64,000 nucleotides of DNA from Collybia mongolica. Taxonomy: Eukaryota; Basidiomycota; Agaricomycetes; Agaricales; Clitocybaceae. Both the position numbers and the translations under genes were made by a program. The notes below the pieces were generated by a model. That model ran no database searches and was not told the DNA's origin. It was given only the letters and a program-made list of their open reading frames with translations. Positions within the stretch are counted from its first letter, which is position 1, and every line of letters begins with the position of its first letter. This document shows, piece after piece, positions 29,032-40,008 of this stretch. The DNA is taken from NCBI GenBank assembly GCA_013420905.1, contig JAAXNY010000001.1:6634001-6698000 (forward strand), read 5' to 3'.

Positions 29032-30291
29032 TCACTCCATGTCGGACTCGGAGTCACTTTCTTCGGGACACTCTAGTGGCCGGAGCGTCACAAGCAAAGT
29101 GTTTTTGACCTCTATGTGTTTTGGACCAAAGTAGCGCTGGGTCTCAAAGCTCCAACTGATGGTATCTTCAGTAAAACAGTCGGCTGTAACTTCAGAAGGG
29201 ACCACTTACTCGAGATTTCCTCTGACCCAATAACCAAGTCCCTTGATGAAAAGTGCAACTTGGGAGTCAACTGAACTACTCCAGGATGGCAGACGTGCCT
29301 GTAAACTGGTGAAGCGGTCCACAAGCTCCTTGGAATGGGTGCCAACATAGTCAACCGCAGTTTGAAGGTCCATCTTCTTGTCATGCATGAGAACAGTGAC
29401 AATGTTATTGCCGCTAATTCCTTTGCTTTGCTCCATATCATAGGAGTATACATCCTGTAACGGACGCAATATAATATAAGAACGATGGCTTAAAATGTTA
29501 ATAAGAGATCCTACATTTGCCCAGCAGACAAGGTCAACTGCAGCCCAGTATATTTCGAGGAATGTGGGATCTTCGAAAACCTCATCTGGGAGGTCGGTTC
29601 CAAAACAGAACTCGATGAGTCCGAAGCAAAGGCGGACTGCGCTATTTTCTCGTCGCAGTTCCATGAACGAGTCGACGTCGAGGATCTGGCCTTTCTCCCG
29701 GAGCTCAGCCTCTGTGATAACAGCGGCACAATAGGTCTCCCAGCATTTTAGGAAGCGAGCGGTGGTGTTTGGGCCAGCCAAACCCGTAAATCGACTGCGA
29801 AATCTAAATTATTCCGGTAAGTCCTAGTGTTTGATATTGGGATGATGGAAGTGCCTACTCTTTTGTCATCCTCGAGAACTTTGACTGGTCATTCCAAAGA
29901 GGATCCTTCATGGCATTAACAAATATGTTTCCCAAGGTAAGGGCATCCTTTCCGTCTTGTTCGTCACTCAGTTCGTCGAATACAAAGAGGACATTGACCT
30001 ATAAATAACGCCTCAATGAGATTCGGTCAGAAACTCTAATGCAAGGAGACCTACAAAATCACAGCATATTTTGAACGCATCGTTTGCAGCATAGGGATAT
30101 GCATGGGAGACGAGGAGCTCATTGGAGCCAAGGACGAAGAAAGCGCGTTTTCTGTCAGTGAATACGTTGTAGCTGTTGATCCAGGCACGAGATTCGGCCG
30201 CCCCTCTCTCGTAGTGGGGGTTGGTGGCGCCTTCCAACGGGAACATTGATAGCAAGTCGGGAAGAAGCATTTGGGTTGTAGTGGGACTCAT
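29032..30291 (-). CDS. Sesquiterpene synthase (class I terpene cyclase)
   Basis: Cyclises farnesyl diphosphate. ATG 30289-30291 starts [20 protein letters not shown]. The protein then shows [34 protein letters not shown], the aspartate-rich Mg site [12 protein letters not shown] (DxxxD form, about 29990), and the NSE triad [13 protein letters not shown] (about 29420-29510, spliced across an intron so that N comes from one exon and D-V from the next). The C-terminal Arg-Tyr pair is in SFETQRYFG (about 29140). All diagnostic motifs are intact. [20 protein letters not shown] and [20 protein letters not shown] resemble basidiomycete enzymes of the humulyl/protoilludene group; the actual product cannot be read from sequence. 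The end is acidic ([13 protein letters not shown] 29032-29034). It converges on the mevalonate-kinase fusion gene. Confidence 0.92.
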
Positions 30292-31072
30292 CTCAACAGT
30301 GGGTAAGAGAGATCGGAGAAAATGCGAATGGGAGATGGGAGATGGCTATTTGACGACAAAGTCATACTGGCTTTATAGGGCAGGGGATGGTGGTATTCTA
30401 CCGGGAAGCTATACCGTCATTTACAACGGGAAGGGTCGAGAGACCCGATCTCATCTGTAACAAGAAAAAAATAAAAATACAGATAGCTGAGCTGCCCATG
30501 TCGAATCTTCAGATTTATTCGCAACGGAGGGTGATTCATGCAAAGGTCCATCAAAGGTTTCTTGCTGTGGGCGTAATCTGGCCTCGGATCTGAAGGGGTA
30601 TTACTTGCAAGGGGATAAGTGCAAAGAGGGACGGGGACAACGGTAGTTAAGAATAGTAGTCGAGCATTGAACACGTGGACGTAAATAGTTCGCCACGATA
30701 GCCGGTGTTTAGTTTAAACTTCGAGAGCCAAAAGCAGCTAACTTCACGTTGCTCCGCAAACAAGCAAGTCCAATTCACCGTTTCTTTGGTTTTGCCTTCA
30801 ATTTTCCTGCAACCGATATTTCTCTCTGAATCCATGGCACATAGACTTCTCCGTGCCGTTCTGGGAAATACCAGCTACTAGATATGTGCCTTTTCCGAGC
30901 CCTCCGGCTTGCAATGATGAGTCGAGGACCACGGGGCCGCTTCCTCTAGTGTGGTTTGGAATGAAACTGTGATCCAAAGTTGCATACTTTTTGAAACTCG
31001 CCGTTCACTTTTCGGACAGTGCGTTACCCATCGGATAGTATGCGTTTTATCTGAGTCATTACAATACTAATA

Positions 31073-31384
31073 CTAGTTCAATTCATACCAAAACGCCAAC
31101 CACGCGAATACCACCACCACACCAGAAAGCAGGGATCTGACTTCTGAGGGCGAACAAAATGCTTTCTGTGGTTTCTTTCGCTCAAAGAGTCGAGCCAAAC
31201 GCCATTTCATGGGCCTGGACCCACAAGTGTGGCGCAGAGAATTCATCCATGTGGGCACTGTTGTGCCGCAGTGCCCATCACGAAATGACTCATCGGACAT
31301 ATGATTGGCTCTACACGCCTTCAGAGAACATCGGCAGGGCATTTTATATGACACTTCTTTATCGTGTACGAGGAATGCATCCAC
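31073..31384 (-). CDS. Possible small tail-anchored protein (uncertain)
   Basis: 103-codon single-exon frame from ATG 31384 to the TAG just before 31076. The first 80 residues are Cys/Arg-rich without a known pattern; the last 20 form a hydrophobic segment preceded by basic residues, as in a C-terminal membrane anchor. The opposite strand is also open here (31159-31497), which weakens the case. No family recognised. Confidence 0.15.
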   Translation of the reverse strand: MDAFLVHDKEVSYKMPCRCSLKACRANHMSDESFRDGHCGTTVPTWMNSLRHTCGSRPMKWRLARLFERKKPQKAFCSPSEVRSLLSGVVVVFAWLAFWYELN

Positions 31385-32072
31385 TTAGCGCTTTACAGCA
31401 TTATAACTTCATCAATAGCCGCGGAGCATTGCTCGGGCAGTGGTACATTGCCGATTGGGAAGTGTTTTCAGATGGCTGCTGTGCATCGCAGCGGTGAGAC
31501 AATCCAAGTTGCCATATAGCAACAGCTAGTGTCGAAGTGTGTAGCCTCGAGGATTTATTCAGACGTTTACAGAATCACTTTCAAATTATTTACTTGACCG
31601 TCTGTAAAACAATGGAAGCTACCAATCTCCCGGTCTCCATCGGACAGAAGGTACTCTCTAGGTTCTACAGACTTCAAAGTGATGAAACTAATATAGCGCG
31701 GTGTACAACCCCGCTGACTCAGTTGGTAGCCGCAGGCATTTTCCATTGGTGAGGCGCCAATGGGCGTCAATCCATTCTGGCGAAGCCCCCGGACCGAAGC
31801 CGCCTTCAAATGTCCGGCGACCACAGAAAATAGCTTATGGTGGGATCAGTTCTATCAAGACACCATCGGGACTTAACATTCCGTGCCCAAAGGCGGGGTT
31901 TCCGTTGGCAGTGTGGAGGACCGAAAACGCCGGCCAAATGATGGGATTGTCAGAGCTACAGCAATGGAGATTTTCGGTGAGGTACGTTGTAATAACGATA
32001 AAACAAGGAGAAGTGTTTGAAGGGAGATGCAACATAAAGAAAGGTGGACGGCTCCGCTATTACAATTCTAGT

Positions 32073-32150
32073 TAATGATGAATCCGGCAGAATGATGAGT
32101 TCTGGATAATGATGAATTGAGCGTCAAAAATATGTGTGATAATGATGAAT
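32073..32150. repeat. Degenerate repeat of TAATGATGAAT, about 17-bp period
   Basis: Copies begin at 32073, 32090 (variant, AATGATGAG), 32107 and 32140. The spacings are 17, 17 and 33, so the copies sit on a rough 17-bp grid with one unit lost to drift. The tract lies in non-coding sequence. Confidence 0.5.
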
Positions 32151-33538
32151 ACCAGTTTATTCCTAATTGATAATACGGTAATTATTGTTTCCAATAGAAG
32201 ATTTCAAACCAAAATTCGGCATTCAAGGACTGAGGCTGATCGTATGGTGTCGGTGCGCATAAACAGCTATCGAGGAAGGGAAAGGCAGTATTCACGCGCG
32301 ATCTCGTCAAGGGACGCACCACTTTCCAGATGCCGCTGCCGGTGTGCCTGAGCTCCTGCATCGTGAATTCAAGGTTCAATCATAGAATTGAAAGAACTCT
32401 TGGAATGAACCGGATCCTCTGGATGTGATATGGGAATGAGATGGACATATGACGACCCTCTAGAGAGATTCAGATGTATGCGATCCGCGGACTGCAACAA
32501 CGTTTTTAACCACAGATAGTGCTCCGCACGAACATAGACAAATCCATGGGCGGTAAGAGTAATAGAGGTTCTTACGTACTAAGATAAGTGATTGTCTCAA
32601 TAATGTTGAGCCCGGGGAAAGAGCACCCGAAGTTTTCTAGAACACCACTACTGTTGATTTCGGGCTGTAGTCAGACACTAAGGGGAGGGGGTCTAAGACG
32701 CACTTCAGACTCGCCGTACGAAAATAAACATCATGCCATTGCATTAGTCAACATACGTTTCTTTGAGGTAAACTTTCAATTAAACTGGCCACGCGCTTGC
32801 AGCATCCTTGTGTTCTTAAAGTGTATTTCCATTGAACGGCCTGGACGGTTGGGAAGGAAAGTTTTGGATTGTAGGGTTGACGGAGGAAACTCGGCCTGAG
32901 TTTCGTCCGTGCATAAAAATATACGCATGTGCTTGGACACAACACAGGATAGTTTCGGCAGTTGAATGGCATAGACAAGAGGTCACGAGGATGCCGACAA
33001 TGCCACGACCTTTCGGAACTATGCCTTTAGGTTAGGGCATTTACCTTTACCATGCCTTGATCGGGGCAGGGGACGAAGTCCATATATGCAACGCAAAGAC
33101 ACGATTGGGCAGAGGGATCGTCAACCTGTAAGTCATGAGAATCCTGATTTCCTACACTTGAAATTTGTGAATCTAGGCGATTCGCCAGATCGCAGGTCAG
33201 GAATGTAACCAGCCAGGGTCCTCTGGCTACTTGAGGGGGTAAGTAGACCTCGGGGCTGTGAAACCCGGGGCATGGCCTGGGAATGGTGGAAGTTGTCGGC
33301 ATGACTGTAAACGGGACCTAGGAATTAATTTCAAAAGGTCCCACATATGAGATTGGGTTTTGAGATTGTGCCGACCATGGGCGCCTCGGAAGGGGTAGTA
33401 AAGGCCGAAATCGAAATCTTGTAGGTGATAATCAGTTGGTGTATACAGATGGCATTGGGATAGATTAATATGATTAAAACAAGGGCAAGAGAGTAAGGGG
33501 TTCGCAGGACATCTCTGCAAAAGGAGAATAGCCATGAT

Positions 33539-34440
33539 CTAAAAGCATATGCGATAACTGGCGTAACGTCCACTGGTTTCACTAGGTCTCGTGATCTTGA
33601 CCACCTGTCCTCGACGAAGGCCATAATATCGCGCCACTGGATCTGCGAGTTGAATGCGTGGGAGTTGGGTTTCTTTAAGACGGCTGGATTGAAGTAAATC
33701 GATATACCAGATCATATAGATCTTGGGACACACTATTTTTCCAAAAGAATCTTCTTCTCTTCTGGTGTAAGGACGTCGTGGCGAGGTACCAATGTATGAT
33801 GGACGATATTCACGAGGAGGTCTGCTTCTGAAAACTCCTCGAGGCGATATTGCGCCGCCATTGCCACAATCACCTATTAAGGTAGTTGGTCAGCCTGGAA
33901 AGAGCTGTTCTCGATGTACCGGATACTTTTCGGGCAGAAGGGGTCATATTTCCAGGAAATACGATGATGCCTCGTTGTATCGACTTTTCTTCAAGGATAC
34001 CAAGCAACCTGAAAGCTACAGCATGAGGAGAGGTTCAATTCCACTATAATGAGCACCCAACCAACTTTCTCATCGTCTTTACGCCAACACTTTTCTCTTC
34101 TGAAAAGAAGACGAAAATTTGATCGCTGGGATTGACGCGTGAATGTGTGAAGAAATTCAGTCTATTGCGGCTAGCAAATTGATAGGGTTAGGGAGGGTTA
34201 AGATATACACCAGAGATATACGCACTCTGGGCCGCCAGCACCATCCCCGCACGCGACCTTAAAATTTGCAAGATCCAAGTTGATTTCTTCGTCGGAAACG
34301 AGAAAGCCCTACGACGTAGCGGAATAATGAGAATCGGATAAGAGTGGCCATCCAAGATAGCTGACTCTATCTTTGACTAATTCGTGGATCGTCCTGTTGA
34401 CCTTCCAGAGCCTTGCGAATTCGGCATCGACGTCGCTCAT
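33539..34440 (-). CDS. RPB5: RNA polymerase I/II/III common subunit RPABC1
   Basis: Shared subunit at the downstream DNA jaw of all three nuclear RNA polymerases. Start ATG 34438-34440; exon 1 (34366-34440) reads [18 protein letters not shown]. Further exons give [63 protein letters not shown] (about 33950) and the assembly domain with [19 protein letters not shown] (about 33770). The last exon carries [20 protein letters not shown] and [19 protein letters not shown], stop TAG 33539-33541. Order, motifs and full length all fit the family. It shares a very short 84-bp promoter with SWD2. Confidence 0.94.
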
Positions 34441-34524
34441 GAGTAAACAATCTAGAAATGTTGTTTGAAACTCCGACACCCTTTTCAAGTTTTGGTTGAT
34501 TATACCTGGCCACCTTTGTCAACC
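34441..34524. promoter_or_regulatory. Compact bidirectional promoter RPB5 / SWD2
   Basis: Only 84 bp separate the two start codons, so both 5' UTRs and core promoters must overlap. Both genes act in RNA polymerase II transcription (a polymerase subunit and a COMPASS/termination factor), which fits co-expression. No TATA box is visible; the region is mixed T/C-rich. Confidence 0.6.
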
Positions 34525-35889
34525 ATGGCTCCCCAACCCAGCTCAAGTAATGGCAATACGCAACCGAATACCATTCCGTTGACAAACTCATTGATGGTGA
34601 GCGCCATATCGACATACCGCACACGTATATCAATTGTAACATGCACAGGGCAAATTGAAACCTGCGAGAATTTTGAAAGGAGCCGTAGAACCACCACCTC
34701 CACCAACGCCAGGAAGCTACTCGCAACGAACGACGAACCCGACGCCTCGCCATATTACTGGTATAAGTTTTGATGACAGGGGAGATCAGGTCATTACTGC
34801 TGGAGAGGACGAGACGTTTCGATTGTATAACTGTAAAACCGGCAAGCAAGTCGTATCATCAGTCATCAGTGCTTCTTCTACTAACCGTCCAGATAGGCAC
34901 ATCAAGACTTTGCATTCGAAGAAGTATGGGATAGATTTACCCAGATTCACACATAAGAACAGTGCCATCATATATGCATCGACGAAGGAAGACGATACAG
35001 TCCGGTACCATTCTTTGCATGACAATAAGTACCTACAATATTTCAGAGGTCACAAGGGGAAGGTGGTCTCGTTAGAAATGTCTCCTGTCGATGATGGTTT
35101 CATGTCTGGATCTCTCGACAAGACAGTTAGGCTATGGGATCTTCGTTCACCAACTTGCCGGGGCCTGCTGACTGTGCCGTCCAACCCCATAGTCGCTTAC
35201 GATTCCACTGGCGTAGTTTTCGCTGTGGCTGTCAACAATTATTCACGTATATTGTTATACGATCAAGCAAATTTCGACAAAGCCCCGTTCCTCGTTATCA
35301 CGCTTGAAGATCCCACATTGGCGCTCATTAGTTATCCTCCACGACCGATCTATATGACGTCAATGTCATTTTCTTCCAATGGGAAGTACCTTCTAGTCGG
35401 CTGTTCTGGTGACGCGCATTACATTATGGATGCCTTTGAAGGACACCTTCTCGCCAAGCTCGTGGGACATGTTGGGCTAGAACGAAGATCTACGAGTGCG
35501 CCACCTAGTATTGAGCCTGTTAAGGGAAGTAGTGGTGAGGAAGTTGGGTGGACGCCTGACAGCAAGTATGTGGTTGGTGGAAGCCTCGACGGAAAAATAC
35601 TCGTTTGGGATGTGCAAAATTTGCCAACGCGAACGGGTGATGTTGATTTGAAGACACCTCCAGTGCGACTACAAGTTATGGTGGCATTAGATGGACATCC
35701 GGGGCCGTCCAGATGTGCAAAATTTAATCCCAGAGTTGCCATGATGTGCACGGCAGGCTCAGAGCTGGTCTGTCGCTTCTTTCTTCTTTCCCGACAACTC
35801 ATTCACATTTGGTCTTACAGGCATTCTGGTTACCCGACACTGCTGGGGATGCAGAGGAGATTGCCCGAGAACTGCTCAAAAAGAAATAG
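34525..35889 (+). CDS. SWD2: WD40 protein of COMPASS and the cleavage/polyadenylation factor (WDR82 homologue)
   Basis: Swd2/WDR82 recruits the H3K4 methyltransferase complex and also works in transcription termination. Exons 34525-34596, 34649-35767 and 35821-35889 sum to 1260 nt. Removing an additional GC-AG intron at 34846-34896 (see findings) restores the family reading TGKHIKTLHSKKYG. WD40 blades include HITGISFDDRGDQVITAGED, YLQYFRGHKGKVVSLEMSP, DGFMSGSLDKTVRLWDLRSP, SMSFSSNGKYLLVGCSGDA and VGGSLDGKILVWDVQ. The RFTHKNSAIIYASTKEDDTV segment is typical of this family. The true C-terminus is AFWLPDTAGDAEEIARELLK ending KK at TAG 35887-35889; the longer frame running to 36112 is intron read-through. 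Confidence 0.93.
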
Positions 35890-36775
35890 ACATATCTTGT
35901 CAACGTGGGATAATGCACATGCGGACATTATGTATGTATTAGATTCGTATCGACGACAGCATTCGCGCTGTCCGGTCCATGGACCGCTTGCAGCACATCG
36001 ATCAAGCTGGAATGCTATACAGGCTAAATCGGTAATATTCTCAGACGCATCCTATGGCCGCATCCCCGTAGCTCCTATGAAACCGAGTCTCACATCAACA
36101 AGTGTGGCGTAATAAGAAACAAAAAAATATTAACGTGGCGGTTGTATAGGGAGTATCCCGGCGGGAACACTGTCAATTGATTGTGGTGTCAATCCGTGTC
36201 CGACGCGACGTCATGATCTGACCGCCATGGGCTGGCGTGTCACAGGTCTAACCCCAACTAATCGGTTACTTGCGGTTACTTGGTTAATGGAGGAGAGCCA
36301 TGTGGTGACGGAAGGAGACAATCTTGACCGAGAACAAGGACAAGCCTAATTATGTAACGTCCTCCGGAAAAATCGATGTTATCAGCGAATTCCCAAACAA
36401 GGAACGATTTGACAGCTTGGCCTTGCCGCGCGTGAGCGAACAGGAACGTGAAACGATCAGAGTGCTTTAGTAATGGGAAACATACAAGTTAACGCACTTG
36501 GGATATATAGATATGGCCGGTAAACAGAACAGAATCTGATGAGACTATTGAATGTGAGATCTAGCAGAACATCTGATTCAAAAGTTGGAACATTTTATCT
36601 CGCTCCATAATAGAGTCATTGCGCACGTGATTTATGGCACGTGCGCTCCGTGAACTGAGACGTGGCACTGGCCAAATATTCCTAAAGCCTCGCTCTCAAC
36701 CCATATTCACAAGTTCTGAAGGAACGAACCTGTGCTGGTATTATCTTCTTGACATTCCCACTCTCTCCAGCTAGG
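35890..36775 (+). other. SWD2 3' flank and TRAP-alpha upstream region
   Basis: 886 bp without a gene. It contains the CACGTG dyad at 36621-36646 and pyrimidine-rich sequence (36745-36770) just before the TRAP-alpha start. No other ORF recognised. Confidence 0.5.
36621..36646. promoter_or_regulatory. Perfect inverted repeat of two CACGTG boxes upstream of TRAP-alpha
   Basis: Arms GCGCACGTG (36621-36629) and CACGTGCGC (36638-36646) are exact reverse complements separated by 8 bp. Each arm holds a palindromic E-box (36624-36629 and 36638-36643). The dyad lies about 130-155 bp before the TRAP-alpha ATG, a normal distance for a fungal upstream activating site; CACGTG is the classic target of bHLH factors. 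Confidence 0.55.
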
Positions 36776-37944
36776 ATGCGTTTTCACTCGGCATTTGGCA
36801 CCGCTCTTTCCCTGGCAGCGTTCATACTTTCTGCGTCAGCAACATGTATGTCCAGCGCTCGGACTGCTCCCAAGTTGGATATCCGGTTAACGTTAATTCT
36901 CCATAGCTTCCTCGAATCATCCTGAGCCGGAAGTCGTCGTCAGTGCATCGTTCCCGGAAACAAATGCTTTTGGTCGTGCGTCATCCTTACGTGCCCTCAT
37001 GCGCATCTCCTAACTTATCGGGGACGAAGACGTTGTGAACGGAGAGAAAAACTCTTTGGTTGTCAGCGTTGAGAACAAGTCGGACCGCAATGTCACGTTG
37101 ATTCGTGTTGCTGGATCCGTCCACCACCCGGAAACAAATGTACTAGTGAAAAATGTATGTCAAGCCCACGCTGGAGTCTCCGCATGAGTCCCATATTAAC
37201 ATTTCGGAAAAGCTTACTTCCATGCCATACAACGTTCCATTGATTGAGGGCGTGAATCTGCAATTGCCGTACGCGTTCTACAGCGAGTAAGTTTGATCCC
37301 CGGTCTGGTTGAACAAGGTTGCTGACAGTCTCTCGCTAGATTTAAGGTAGCGGTCATGTTCCCTCCGTGGAATCTCTCCGAATCTTAACCTCAGTGTTAT
37401 ATTTGTTAGCCCGGTGATCTCCGCTTAAACGTCTGGGTTGAACACTCTGCCGATGTCCGTATACTATAATCTACTTTTCTTCCGCGCGTATAAATTCTGG
37501 TTACAGGATTCCAAATATCGTGTACCTGCATACGATTCGGTTGTTACTGTTGTCGAGCCCAATTTGTCTATCTTCGACTTCAAACTGTAAGGCCTACATT
37601 CGTTGATAAACACAACCCCATCGGCTCATGTTTTTGTCAGCGTGTCCACATACCTCATGGTCACAGCCCTGCTTGGAGGCCTATCGTATTTCGCATACCT
37701 TACTTTTGTGCCGCAACCCAAAAAACGTTCCAAGAAAGCCGCACCTTCCGTATCCGCACCAGTCGGAGCAGTTACTGCAACCGGAGCAGGAGGCTACCAG
37801 GAAGAATGGATCCCCGAACATCATCTCAAAAAAACCAGGGCGGGTAAGAAAGCCGGCGGATTCACTAGTGCTACAAGCGGGGATGAACTCAGTGGAGGTG
37901 AGCTTAGCCAAACCGAAGGGAAAAGGCGAAAGGGGAAAAAGTGA
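36776..37944 (+). CDS. Translocon-associated protein alpha subunit (TRAP-alpha/SSR1-like)
   Basis: ER membrane protein that assists Sec61 translocation. ATG 36776 begins a signal peptide (MRFHSAFGTALSLAAFILSA). Five short exons then encode the lumenal immunoglobulin-like domain: SASFPETNAFG, KNSLVVSVENKSDRNVTLIR, VAGSVHHPETNVLVKN, TSMPYNVPLIEGVNLQLPYA and LRLNVWVEHSADDSKYRVPA. A single membrane helix follows (LMVTALLGGLSYFAYLTF, about 37660-37715), then a Lys-rich cytosolic tail ending KGKK at TGA 37942-37944. This matches the TRAP-alpha/Irc22 layout: lumenal domain, one TM, basic tail. The junction near 36975/37031 uses acceptor ACGAAG, which keeps frame. Confidence 0.85.
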
Positions 37945-38181
37945 GGCCGAGTCCTCCGAGGAAAAGTAAATACACGAAATGTATTTATTCGTCGCTGCAA
38001 CGACTATTATCATACCCCAGATGGTGATGAGCAGGCTTGGCATCTGTGTTTGCCCAATTCGGGCCACTGAACTAAAACTCCACCTTCATGTTCTACATGA
38101 CGCAGTCAAGAGCACTGTGGACATAGTTATTAAATATGATAGATAGTGATAACAAATGGCCCCGTAAACAAAATCTGTGAA

Positions 38182-39102
38182 CTATCTTCTCCGTCGAAAC
38201 CAGAAACGCCACCGGGATCTTAGTGGTGATGAACGTGGAGGAGAAAAGCTGGGTTGTCGAACAGGATAGTCAGGTTGAGGACGTTCGATAGTAATCGCGT
38301 CCCGAACTCTGGGAAAGAAAGGAACGATATTTAAGATGTAGTCGCGAAGATTGACCCAATCTTGATCATCTCGCTCAACATTTGTGACACTGGGAATGAA
38401 CCCAACTGGATTCGGCATCGCGCGAACCGCCCCTAATAACCGATGAATGGCGGTGAGACTACTCTGAGTCTCGGCAAGTGATGTAGAAATGGATGAAAGA
38501 GTCTTAGGTCCATCGGGGTAGGCGGCCTGAAGACTGGATCGGACAAATTCATGATCCTCTGCAGATAATTCCCCCGTCGTTCTGCGCGCGGGCGCCCTGA
38601 TGAATTCACGAGTCGCTGGGACTTCCGATGAAGGTATGGTGGAGTGCATATTGTGATCAGGACTATTGCGAGCTGCAGGAGAGTGGAGTAGCAGTCGGCT
38701 CAGTTGTATGGCAGCTTGATTAAAAGCTTTTGTAATCTCTGCATGTTGCGACAAGATATCTCCACACATTGTACGCAGCTGGACTAGCTGCGCCGCCAAC
38801 CCTTGCAGGTATTCCTGCACCTCATCGGTCTCGAACTCGCCCCGACTCTCGTTGAGCTTTACGACCTTATCGCTAAAATCATAGCAACTCCTAAGGAAAT
38901 TTTCAGTACTCGTCCATTCGTCATAGAGTGACCTCCGCATCCTTGAGAACAAATTGTGCAGTGGAAGGATATTCCTGTTATGGTTGGCGTTGAAAGAAGC
39001 TTTTTGTAGGTCATGCACGGCACCCATAGTGGCTTCTGCTGTGGACACGAGGGACTTGAGTACCTCCTCCAGTTCGGTGAGAGGCTGTTCGTGCGGTCCC
39101 AT
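38182..39102 (-). CDS. Hypothetical alpha-helical (coiled-coil) protein
   Basis: Single open exon from ATG 39100-39102 (MGPHEQPLTELEEVLKSLVS) to TAG 38182, about 306 residues. It is mostly predicted helix with heptad-like stretches (EFETDEVQEYLQGLAAQLVQ, LSQHAEITKAFNQAAIQLSR). A second helical part follows (GPKTLSSISTSLAETQSSLT), then a short DWVNLRDYILNIVPFFPRVR and a strongly basic tail (RSRWRFWFRRRR). No signal peptide or membrane segment. No family recognised. It is divergent from another helical protein at 40009. Confidence 0.6.
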   Translation of the reverse strand: MGPHEQPLTELEEVLKSLVSTAEATMGAVHDLQKASFNANHNRNILPLHNLFSRMRRSLYDEWTSTENFLRSCYDFSDKVVKLNESRGEFETDEVQEYLQGLAAQLVQLRTMCGDILSQHAEITKAFNQAAIQLSRLLLHSPAARNSPDHNMHSTIPSSEVPATREFIRAPARRTTGELSAEDHEFVRSSLQAAYPDGPKTLSSISTSLAETQSSLTAIHRLLGAVRAMPNPVGFIPSVTNVERDDQDWVNLRDYILNIVPFFPRVRDAITIERPQPDYPVRQPSFSPPRSSPLRSRWRFWFRRRR

Positions 39103-40008
39103 CGGTTTAGAACACACACCAGTTCAATAGAAGTATGCTCACTGGGAGAGCAAACGACATCCTCAGCGTATATGTCGGTCCCAATCTGAGACGCTTTGCC
39201 AGGGATGGTGGGGTATTATTGCACCGCAAATTCTCATTTGAACGTTTATAATGCAATCATGGTAGATTGTGCTACAAAAGCGGTGCGGCGCCTAGAGATA
39301 GGCTATTCAATTTGATGAGTATCCAGTGCTAGCGCCAATCGTTATCGATAATCCGAGGTGACCAGGTGTGAGCTTTGGGGGCGTTTGAGTCCGTTTCTGG
39401 GTGCAACATAGAGATTATCGTGACTCCTCTGGCGAACCTCAAGGAGAATGCTATGAAACGAAACGAGTGAACCTGAACAGCTGAAAGGATGACTTGTAGG
39501 GTTGAGTTATGTAATCACCCGTCCACGCGATTATTCCATTACGCCGACTCTTACTTCCGATTCAATCTTCTTTTACAAACCTCTACATCCAGCTATGATA
39601 AATCAACGACTTCTTTTCAAGACATCGGGAGTCCTGTTCCAATAGCCATCCAACATGCCAAATGAATTTATTTCTTTTTGGTCCCTAGCCGACCAGAAAC
39701 GAGAGCGACATTCGGAGAAACTCAGTATTGGAGCTTGAAAGCTTGACAGCCCAGCGCTAATTAGTAAACCAGTCATAAATGCTCATTTGCTGTGATCGAA
39801 GCGCGTGGTCCCTGCACTGCCAGAGGCACAGAATTGAAGCCTCACTGTCTGACAACCACTGGTTGAACCTGCAAGCAACCTATATGCGTATGGTGCTGTG
39901 CTATTTCGGCCCCCCGATGTCATATTTCTCTCACCTTATCGACCGCACTCATATTCTAGATAAATAACGGTGGAGGATAGAAGAAAAATCGTCCCCCCCT
40001 CTTATAAG
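39103..40008. other. Shared upstream region of two divergent coiled-coil genes
   Basis: 906 bp with no supported ORF beyond 62 codons (39779-39967, no similarity seen). It presumably holds both promoters. Confidence 0.45.

Larger units (their letters stand above)
30292..33538. other. Gene-poor stretch, no supported gene
   Basis: 3.2 kb next to the terpene synthase. Overlapping ORFs of 60-124 codons occur on both strands with no recognised domain. The best candidates are minus 31073-31384 (ATG start, ends in a hydrophobic tail-anchor-like segment SLLSGVVVVFAWLAFWYELN), plus 31159-31497 on the opposite strand of the same DNA, and an ATG-less minus frame of about 66 codons at 30799-31005. A decayed short repeat lies at 32073-32150. 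Minus frames at 33027-33535 abut the RPB5 stop but resemble nothing I know. It may be decayed coding DNA or regulatory spacing. Confidence 0.4.

Noticed and set aside
31705..31780. tRNA-like box GACTCAGTTGGTAG
   Set aside because: Resembles an A box, but no B box (GGTTCRANTCC) follows at the right distance and no cloverleaf could be folded.
35890..36112. Extension of the SWD2 frame to 36112
   Set aside because: It reads through the last intron; the spliced exon gives the conserved family C-terminus at 35889.
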